Shown in pieces: positions 55,001 through 64,000 of a stretch of DNA of 64,000 nt. The position numbers were made by a program, and so were the translations under genes. The stretch is from Tubulanus polymorphus (taxonomy: Eukaryota; Nemertea; Palaeonemertea; Tubulaniformes; Tubulanidae). The stretch lies in the NCBI RefSeq assembly GCF_964204645.1, contig NC_134026.1, positions 1,674,001 to 1,738,000 on the forward strand, given 5' to 3'. Each line of letters starts with the position of its first letter. Position 1 is the stretch's first letter. The notes beneath the pieces are model-generated. The model ran no database searches. It was not told the origin of the DNA and saw only the letters and a program-made list of their open reading frames with translations.

Positions 55001-58000
55001 TATTGTTTGGAATTTCAGGAAATTGATCGTCCCGTCCTGTTTAACTTTGCTAACAGAGGATCATTTTACTGATGTTTCTATGGATACGGTGCTTGTTTTA
55101 TTGCTGCCGTTTTTGATAAAAACTCAGAATCAGAATAAACGCTTTGCTGCAATGATTATGGGGAGCAAATTTGCCGAGAAACATCCGCTATTGAAGAATT
55201 TGCATGAAGGTAAACTTGCACGTGCTTGAATTTGTTCAGTATCAATGTCGGATTTCATGTTCTTATTGGCGTAAAATTTGTATTTGTTAATATTTCAGAA
55301 ACATCAGAAAAGAAAAAACAAAAAAGTCATTTGATACTACAAAATCTTGTCAATGCACTAAAAGAACAAGACATCGCTTCAAGGAAAAGCTTCGTGAGTA
55401 ATTTCAATGGATGATTAGAGCCTACTGGTTCATAATCGTATGAATAATTATGCTTGCAGCAGATGCTTTTGTGTTTTCCCAATGATAGAATATTCATATA
55501 TGAACACCTGTTATTAATTTGTAGTTGATAAAGTTATTGGATGCTGACAAGGAACACCTACCGGTGCTGTACGATGTCATTTCACTATTCGTTTTGACTG
55601 GTTTGCTGCCGAGTGTTGAAAATGCAACCGAGGGATTTTACTATGAGACGCATATAGTTGCAATACTCGAGAAATGCCTTCTACCAAACATGGTATGTTG
55701 TACCATGTACAGCGTTTTAAAACTGAATCTCCTGAATATATTTTGAAATCTATCGATTGTTTTTCAGATTAAAGGGCTGAACGATGGTGTAGCTCATGAC
55801 GATATTGAGAGTATACTGTTGAAAGCTGTAAGGTTATCAGTCACTGATTCTACCATGTTGTTGCCATTTGTGTTGTGGATCTTGGATCAATTGATAACTT
55901 CCATCTGTGTATCACCCGAACTGAAAGGTTCGTATATCGGTAGATTCGAGGCATAAATTAAACTTGAAATGGAATTCATGGAATATTGTTATTTTTTTCA
56001 CAGATATTGATTGGTGGGAGAAAGAGGAACAGGATTGTCCGCTAAAACCGTTCAAATTCTACACAGACCTGTTCACTTTGTTAACAAATGCCGCATCAAA
56101 TAAAGAAACATCAGAGTTTGAGCTGTTTAGAAATCCATTGTTAAAATTTCTTCAGGTTTGTTCATCGTAATCATATGAAGTTTGAGTTGTTTTGATTTCA
56201 TTCATAAATATCAATACGTCTTAAAAACTGTATCATTTTAGAGGTTTCCTGATATCATGCTGTATCAGTTTCTGGAAATGATGTGGAGAGACAGCTCTGA
56301 TGTTATTACTCAATTGAATGCTCTGTACATTGCTGAGGTTTTCATCGAGAATTCATCCATCGATCACTTAAATCAACAAGATTCTGGTAAATAAATTTTC
56401 AGCCAATCAATTTCCTTTTGATTTGAACCTTTCATATCGTGGCATAGTAAGATTGCTTGATGAATATCTAGAGATAATTTTGAGTTTCTAGAAAGAACAA
56501 AAGAGTCAATCTATGTACGTCTCTTTATTGCAGTTATCCCTAGTTTATTGTGCTGTTTGTCAAGTGATGAGAAAAAAGTGCGTAAAGCGGCAGTTGCTTG
56601 TTTCAAGTCGATTCAAGAAGCTCTGGAAGACAAAAACGATGTTGATACGTTTGTGTACATTTATCTGATCCGTGAAGTTGTTCAAAGGCAGGAAGAATTG
56701 ATATCAGATTGTAACCACATATCTGAGGTGAGTTTATTAACTTTGTATACAAAACAAAACTAAATGAATCAGTTTTTAGGACATGTATTCGATGTATATA
56801 CGTTCGATCCCTCATCTTTTTCATGATAGGCTATTGGTTTAATCTTACGAGATGGTTATAACTCATCGGAGAAAAATCTTCTGGCTAATCTAGAGTCACT
56901 TGTGTCGATCGTCCTCCAAGATGAAACTCCTTTGTCAGTGAAAGACGTCATTTTAATGCAGTTATCCGGCATAGATGAGCAGGTCAGTTTCTTTTTGTGT
57001 CGAATTCAATGTCAATTCCTGTATCTCGCCATATTTCCTCTTCGCTAAGTTAAAGATGTATCATTTTCTAGAAGCTGTTGACGAAACTGTTACCGTTTCT
57101 AACTCATCTGATAGAAAAGGAAAGTCTCAACGAGTCAGAAACGAGGTGTATTCATCGACTCGTCCAGAGATTCAATGAGGTCACCGCTTCGTTACTGTCT
57201 CAGAAGAAAGTATTCGACGTGTTTGTCGCTTGTATGAATAAAACAACCGGACATGATGCCGAATATTCATCCGTTCAGTACATCGCATTATCACAGGTTT
57301 ATATTGCAGCAATTTGTCACAATTATATTTGTCGTTTATTTGAGATCCTGTAGGCCTTATATTTTGATGTGCACTGTTCTTGCTTTGCAGATAAAGAAAG
57401 AGTTCTTCACAGCTTTGACTCCAAAGGTTCAACAAGAACTGATATCAGAGCTGTTCGATTTATGGGTTGATAGTAAATTAACGCAAACTGCATCTTGCGT
57501 TACGAAATGTCTCAAAGGTGTAAGTATAAATGTGTAGATTGATTATTGGAATTGTAGCGAATTTACGTCTTTATTTGATGGATTGTGAATGTTAATGTTT
57601 TTAGTTGACGCTAGACGCTCAGCACGTGATTGTTGAATTGAATAAACTGAGAGCTGGTAATAAAGCCACTACAGTTCGCGATGCTAAACGTGTTAGACGT
57701 CAATCAAAACCAGCGGAGTCTGAACAGAGCGAGTTAGATACTCGTCCATGGCAGAGATCATTATTGGTTCTGGAGATGCTTCAATCGAAGAAAAAGATAC
57801 ACAATGTTTCCAAGTTGATACAGTCTCTTTTTAACATTCTGAAAATGTAAGAAATTTATTACATCGAATTTCATCACTTAAAATCTTCTGATTTCCTTGT
57901 CTTTTACCGAGCATGCTATATTGATATTTCAATAATTCAGCAAATATTGATTTCTTATTCAGTATTTTAGAATTGGATAGTCAGGTTCCGGCTGAATATG

Positions 58001-61000
58001 CGAAACAACTAGTGATGTCGTGTCTGAATAATATCTGTACTAAACTAACACCTGAAGGTATGGAACAGGTTCCTCAGTCCTGACTTTATTCAGATTCGAA
58101 CAATTGCTTATATCGCGTTCTATTGTATTTCAGATGTTGAAAATGAAGAACACTTTAACGTGGAACTGATTGTACAATGTATTCGAACATCTAACAATCC
58201 TCAAACTCATCATCATGCTCTGTTACTATTAACTGTTGCAGCTGCTTTATTCCCAGTAAGTTTCCTTATTTTCCTAGTTAAGTTTGTAGCGTAACTTTCA
58301 GCAATTCTTTCTAATAATTTTGTTATTCTTCCAGTCTTTGGTACTACACAACATCATGTCTATTTTCACGTTTATGGGCGCTAATCTTTTAAGACAAGAC
58401 GATAGTTACAGTTTCCAGGTGATCACTAAGACCGTTGAGACTGTTATACCCGCTCTTATTGAGGTAAGTTATAAGTCGTTGCTATATTTCAACACGATCT
58501 CACACAGTTACCTAATATATAAGGGCTGGTAGCAGCTGAATTCTCAATGTACATTACGCTGTTTATCTTGAAATTGTAAATATTTTCAGGCAAGTGAAAA
58601 ATCTGCTTCAGAAACTACCAAATTAGACAGTAGTGTTGTGTATGGTGTTATACAGGTATTTGTTGATGCCTATCCTCATGTACCTGAACACAGGCGTCTG
58701 CCTATCTTCCTGCAACTAGTCAATACGCTCGGACCGAAGAAATACCTGTGGCCATTGTTAATGCTGCTGTTAGATGGACACGTCCTGCATGAATCGACCA
58801 AGACTGAAGATTCAGACAGTAAATCCGTACATACGGATATCGAATTCTGCGCTAACATCTGCAGCCAGTTTGATCCAGCCGTTCAAGTGCATTCAGGTCA
58901 ACAATTGTTGCAATATTTGCGAAAACTTCCAGCTGAAAAAGAGGGTACGAAATGTTTAGTACTTTCAATCTCGGTGTATGAACTTAACAACCCGTATGTG
59001 AATCAATGTGTTCTAAATAGATATATGGGAATCTTCCTTTCAGACAAAACTAAGGTGTCTAGGCCTACTCGTAGAAAAAGTAAAGTCATTGATAAAACTC
59101 TGGTGTTGATAAAACTTGAAAACCACACAGCAAAACAGTATCGTCATTTCCGTTATATTACAACTTCATTTATCGGTCAAATTCTTGTTAATGAACAATT
59201 CCTTGAAAAGGTAAGTATCATTACCCTTGGTCATTAAGGATCTAACTGCGTGCTGATTGTGTTGCTAATTTAGATATCATACTTGATATTTGAAGGTTGA
59301 ACAGTCGAAGGGAGGGAATGAAGAAATGGTTGATTTGTATCAATGTATGTTAGAAGAAGATCTACAGTATATCAGTCAGATAGCGCGATGCCTTACTGAC
59401 AGCAGCGATCATCTTCCTACTAACAAATTTTGGAAAGTTATGTTAACGAAAGCGTATGACATTCTAGACAAGGTACAAGGTTATTTATAAAAGAAGAATA
59501 TTCAGTATGATAATGATAAAACGGTAATGGAGTCACTATTGTGTACGGTTATATTTCAAGGTGAATAATTTGTTGCCAAACTCGGTGTTCGTTGAAGTCA
59601 TTTCGGGTTTGATGAAACACGACCTGCAGTTGATCAGACGTAAAGCTATGGAACTAATGAATAGCAAACTACAATCAAATCGTGAGCCATTCTCCGAGAA
59701 AGAGGTATGCTTGATTCTGTTGATGATTTGTGTAGATTCTGCCTTTAAGAGTCTAATTTTACCTTGTCGTTTTCAGGCATCATTGTTCCTATCAGTCATA
59801 GATCAACTGGTTGAAGTTGTTAAAACAGCCAGCGACCAGTCGACTGAAGAATCCTCCTACAATCAACTGACTGCTCTATTTTGTCTCAGAGTACAATGCA
59901 AAATATTTGGAAATAAGAATCCAGATAAATTCAAACCGGTAACTATAATATTCACTGACAAATTAGTGTAATATTTTGGCATGTAGTCTTTACCTGGTGT
60001 GATTCTGTTTGTTTCTAGATTCTACAAGTTGTAACCAATATTTTTTCTCGAGAAAACATCAGTTCACAAGTGGCATCAGGAGCTTTACTCTGTTTGGCTG
60101 AGTTGTGTAGTACTTTGAAAGCTCATTCAATTCCATACCTGTCGAAATTCATGCCAAAAGTTATTCAGGTTCTGCAAAACGATAAGAAACTTCAGAGGTA
60201 ATTATACCGTATACTGTGAGAATGTAGATTGCATCAAAGGATCTTATTTCATTCTTAAAAATCATGTATTTCAGCAATGATATGTTGCTGGTTAGTGCTG
60301 TCACTACCGTTCAGAAAGTAGTTGAATGTCTTCCTCATTTCATTAGTCCTTATGTTCAGGATATTATCGGAAAGGTAAAATATAGTCCAGTGCAGATTTC
60401 ACTTCTTTAGAATGATATCGAGTAAATATGATTCGTGGATCTATTAAAGGTTGCTGTCTTGAGTATTTTACCGGAAACGGAAACAGAAGCCACAGTACAA
60501 AAATCTCAATTTTACTCGCGACTGAAATCAGTTCGTCAGAATCTGGCTGCATTGCTGCCAACAAGAGTGCTTCTACCAGCTGTATCTAAGTGTTACGAAG
60601 TGACTGAGGATGAAAATCGAGTAAGTTCGCATATTTATTTTACATACCCATTTAGGTGTATTTTTATTTATTAGGAATAGTCATTAGGATTCATATTTTA
60701 ATATACTTGTTACGCAGGAAAGTTTGTGTACACTGTTTGAAATTCTATCCGATCATTTGCTTAAATTGACGAAAGAACAATTGACCGGTCATCAAACTCA
60801 AATACTGAACTTCTTCCTTGTTGCGTTGGATTATAGAAATGACCATTCGGAGGTAAGTTCTAGGAATTTCAGTGAATGCTGGCTTAAATCATTTATGTAT
60901 AGTAGAAATCAGTACCTGTAATTCTGTTATTTTTAGTTGAACGTCGAAGAAGTTGAGAAAATCGAATGCTATATAATTGATGCTATAGTTGCGATGGTGA

Positions 61001-62233
61001 TGAAACTTTCTGAATCAAGTTTCAGACCAATGTTCTTCAAGGTGCGTAAGGGTTTTCTGTCTTGTTAAAGCTTTTTATTTATTCATCTTGATAAAGTTTT
61101 GAATGATATTTATTCCCTTTTGATTACAGCTATTTGATTGGGCTACTAGAAGTGACACACATAAGGACAGAATGTTGACATTCTACAAACTTTGCGATGG
61201 GTAAGTTTTGTCCTTGATAGTCTATGGTATACACTCCCATATAACTTAGATATTCACGTAACCAAAATTTGCTTTCAGATTTGCGATGAAATTGAAGAGT
61301 TTGTTTACACTATTCGCTGGACATTTTATCAAAAATGCTGCAAACTTGTTGAATGAAAATAACCAAAGTAAATCAGGTAAATAAATTTGTTCACCTGCCT
61401 TTTAGGGTTATTGTAGTTTCCATCATACTCTGAATAGTTATATTCAATATTACAGATGAAACTACGTTTGGTTGCGGAGAAACTGATGTGACTAAGTCTT
61501 CATTATTGTTGTCATACATCCTGGATTGTCTACAGAAATGTTTCCTCTACGATAACGAAGGATTGATTAATAAAGAAAGATTTGACACATTGATGCAGCC
61601 ACTGGTTGACCAGGTATTCTATCTTAGATACTGAAGCCTAATCCATACTATGTTTACCATAGACATAGAACTCTTGTTTATTTTCTGTCATTGTAGATCG
61701 AGAATACACAAGGTGGTGAAGACGTTTATGTTGATAGAATAGCGCAACACGTTGTCCCGTGTATTTCACAGTTTGCTCTAGCAGTGGGAGATGATGCTTC
61801 ATGGAAACCGCTCAATTATCAAATTCTACTGAAAACAAGAAATGAATCGCCAAAGGTATAAATGAATTAATATATCATAATGATCATCGGGTATCTTTTC
61901 CTATCATTATATACGGTACTAAACTCCCTTGGGTCATTTTTAGGTGCGGTTTGCTGCGTTGAAAGTTGTTGAGGCGGTTTGTAAAATATTGGGTGAAAAC
62001 TACATGGCCCTTCTACCAGAATCTATTCCTTTCCTAGCTGAACTGATGGAAGGTAAGACAACAGTTGTACATGTACAAATCTGTAGATTCTCATCTACAA
62101 ATGTCTACGGTATGTGTTAAATTTCGCTATAAATAATTTTTCAGATGAATCATTTGAAGTTGAACAACTATGTCAAGACGTGGTAGGACAACTGGAAGTC
62201 ATTCTTGGTGAACCATTACAAAAATATTTCTAA
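52041..62233 (+). CDS. HEATR1: HEAT repeat-containing protein 1 (UTP10), small-subunit processome component
   Basis: HEATR1/UTP10 is a nucleolar t-UTP protein needed for rDNA transcription and early 18S pre-rRNA processing. Forty-two coding segments (41 if 58590-59210 is one exon) join in frame to 2096 residues; human HEATR1 has 2144. The first exon is 52041-52185, the last 62145-62233. Large exons include 52266-52482, 53124-53381, 53636-53890, 57072-57296, 57605-57846 and 58590-58944. Diagnostic stretches are TTSLAQQLARLAVP at the start, ERSVQTKEVNKKLDESISKFLI, KFNVE-like HFNVELIVQCIR, VLHNIMSIFTFMGANLLRQDD, DAYPHVPEHRRLPIF, LLPESIPFLAELMED and the terminus LGEPLQKYF. The protein is a continuous alpha-solenoid of HEAT repeats. 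AATAAA is at 62268-62273. One intron has a GC donor (54390) and one candidate intron (58945-59043) is stop-free and a multiple of three. Confidence 0.97.
54605..54815. repeat. Degenerate dispersed repeat with TCAGGGAATT core, HEATR1 intron
   Basis: It contains AAATCAGGGAATTCCAGATTT, TTTAATCAGGGAATTTTTGG and GAATTTTGTATTCCCTGAT. The motif appears in both orientations within about 200 bases. Similar stretches occur at about 12290-12380 and about 43640-43730. Confidence 0.45.
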
Positions 62234-63164
62234 AAACATCAATGACTGTATCCACTATTGTATTTCCAATAAATGGTTTAACTGTCAGTAATCTGTCTTG
62301 TCAATGATTCATCTTATGATTTCAGCTTTGCAGAGACCAGTGTAGGGATTTTATGAGACATTAGAAATTAAAAGATTTACTTACAAATATTAGAACTTTA
62401 TTAAATCATAAGAAATTATAATTTGTGCTTGGTAACAACAGTACATGAAACTCATAACAGTTCTCTTAACAATGAACAATTTTATCAAATTCATAGAAAA
62501 AATATACCGGTACATATCTTTCACCTATTATTTACAATATATTTATTGAATTATTTATACCAACACTGAGGATAATCGCAGCAGTTCTAAATACAGGAGA
62601 CTGTAGGAATGCTGTATATTGGCACATCATAAACCTGTATGTTGGATATCTGCTGCCTTCAATATGAAAATCTTGAAAACGAAAATGTATTGAAAGATTT
62701 TGTGATAAAACCCATATAATTGATGCGGTTATCTATACTATTCTATTTGGAATGTTGAAAGTAGATTGACCTGCTCGAACCTCTGATTTGAATATGAAGT
62801 ATTGTTATGATTGATACATGGCTAGGTATTATCTACCTCGGCGAAACTCAACAATGAATGCTGCCTTTGAAAAAAGGTTACAACTTGTTATTATTGCATG
62901 AATATCAAAGAGCATTGATCAAAAGCACAGATCCTATTGATATGCGATAAAGAGTGCACACATATGAACTAGATAAGGTAGAAACATATGCGTGCCATGT
63001 CTGTTACACTATTATGCTATATCAAAATTTTTAATCAATTGTAAATACAGTTAACAATATATTCCATTTTAATGAGGTACAAAATTAAACAAATTTAACT
63101 ACTGTATCATTTACAATTTTTGTTTTTTTCATGGCAATGATAATACTGGAATTTCATTAACAGG
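62234..63164. other. Converging 3' UTRs of HEATR1 and the right-hand membrane protein
   Basis: HEATR1 has AATAAA at 62268-62273 on the plus strand. The minus-strand gene has AATAAA at 62402-62397. The two cleavage sites are therefore only about 100 bases apart, tail-to-tail. The remainder (62410-63164) would be the 3' UTR of the minus-strand gene. Confidence 0.55.
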
Positions 63165-63449
63165 CTACTTCTTTTCATAGTTTGAATATATGTATTTCCA
63201 AAGCGAAAATCCATGAAATAATATCAGTAATAGAATACCGGTGATGTATAGCGCCATGCATATCTGCCACCAAAGCAATGCTTCTTTCGATAATTTCTTC
63301 GTTCTTTCTCTGCTTTTACTGATCAAGCAAGAAACTGATGTTGAGGGTGGCATTTCTTGGATCCCCACAGCGTTATTAGTGGACATGGTTGAATCTTTGT
63401 CATTAGATATTTCGACATTTCTCATAAGTATGCCCGAGGTCATCTTTAT
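63165..63449 (-). CDS. Small single-pass membrane protein, unrecognised
   Basis: The ATG at 63443 lies six bases after an acceptor (CACTTTTAG), so the first exon is untranslated and lies to the right. The 92-residue product has a polar Ser/Thr-rich N-terminal half and a KSRERTKKLSK basic stretch. A single hydrophobic segment follows (residues about 57-80, WWQICMALYITGILLLILF), then FSLWKYIYSNYEKK at the C-terminus. The basic residues before the helix suggest the N-terminal half is cytosolic. A minus-strand AATAAA is at 62402-62397. No family is recognised. Confidence 0.6.
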   Translation of the reverse strand: MKMTSGILMRNVEISNDKDSTMSTNNAVGIQEMPPSTSVSCLISKSRERTKKLSKEALLWWQICMALYITGILLLILFHGFSLWKYIYSNYEKK

Positions 63450-64000
63450 CTAAAAGTGAATCAAAGCATATATTTAGTATAAGTGGAGTAATTAAGGAAA
63501 CAATAGTTTTTCTAGCTCAATCGTCGGTCACTCAATCTGAAGATTTTAGCAATTTGCCTAAAATAGTTTACCTTCATAGTTCACTTGCCTTATAAGTACA
63601 AAATGACTACAACTTATTGTTATGTTTAATGATCAATAAAGTTATCAATCTGATTATTTCTAATAATTTACTTACCATCATAACGTGTAAATTTACATTG
63701 TGTGTTTACGCATGTATAGTTTACACATGTCCTGTGTGGTTTATGACTGACTTGATTCATCAACATGCGCCTGTGCCTGTGGTGAATAAACACAGCACTT
63801 CCACGGAGTTGCGGCATTCGCTCATAGGGGAAACAGGTTTTAATAGTCTAAGTAAATAATGGTTTTATTATGGGGGTGAATTGTCAAAGTAGATGTCACC
63901 ACCATACAGAAAATCTCATGACTCGAACGTAAACTCAGTATTTCCACAACTGATTGAAACTTAATTCATCCACAACTCCATTTAAAACCAATCGAAATGA
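63450..64000. other. Upstream/intronic DNA of the right-hand gene
   Basis: This is probably the first intron and promoter of the minus-strand membrane protein. The plus-strand frame 63617-63859 has no protein signatures and I do not call it. Confidence 0.4.

Noticed and set aside
63617-63859. 80-codon plus-strand frame at the right edge
   Set aside because: No motif and lies in the probable promoter/intron of the minus-strand gene.

Overview
This is a stretch of AT-rich, intron-rich animal nuclear DNA. Exons are mostly 70-300 bp with GT-AG borders, and every gene I could recognise is a metazoan gene. A P2X receptor is present; flies and Caenorhabditis lack one, many lophotrochozoans and deuterostomes have one. 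Together with the intron density this suggests a lophotrochozoan or other slowly evolving marine invertebrate. Species and phylum cannot be read from the sequence. There are no bacterial features. All exon borders given here were chosen by eye from splice consensus plus reading-frame phase. Each multi-exon model closes in frame to a whole number of codons.

Layout from the left. Minus strand: the 5' part of IFT172 (492-1631), then a serine-rich coiled-coil protein I do not recognise (2304-5192). Plus strand: a small CaaX-box protein with three alternative first exons (7975/8379/11490 to 13122), then an 11-exon, roughly seven-pass membrane protein with a Cys-rich ectodomain (17338-20753). Next come a possible small membrane ORF (22366-22617, plus), STK11/LKB1 (23519-25865, minus), a short secreted protein (26750-27653, plus), a paired-class homeobox gene (30554-32017, plus) and a complete P2X receptor (32688-35534, plus). 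A 15-exon ankyrin-repeat/proline-rich scaffold (38302-46723, minus) lies head-to-head with a PP1 catalytic subunit (47299-50436, plus). HEATR1/UTP10 follows (52041-62233, plus; 41 or 42 coding exons), and a small single-pass membrane protein (63165-63449, minus) lies tail-to-tail with it.

The genes do not form a pathway. They are a mix of housekeeping genes (PP1, HEATR1, IFT172, STK11), signalling genes (P2X, homeobox) and lineage-variable genes. Introns and intergenic DNA carry several small repeat families: a palindromic MITE with GGCCAGTTG-type ends, a pogo/Tigger-like MITE, foldback elements, a repeat with TCAGGGAATT cores and a short family containing TTGTAAAGCGCC. There is also a (GAT)n array of about 73 units. 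I found no wholly new multi-gene system. The strongest leads are the phase-matched alternative first exons of the CaaX gene, an antisense GC3-rich open frame in its 3' region, the orphan multi-pass receptor-like protein, two GC-AG introns, and a perfect 14-bp hairpin in the PP1 3' UTR.
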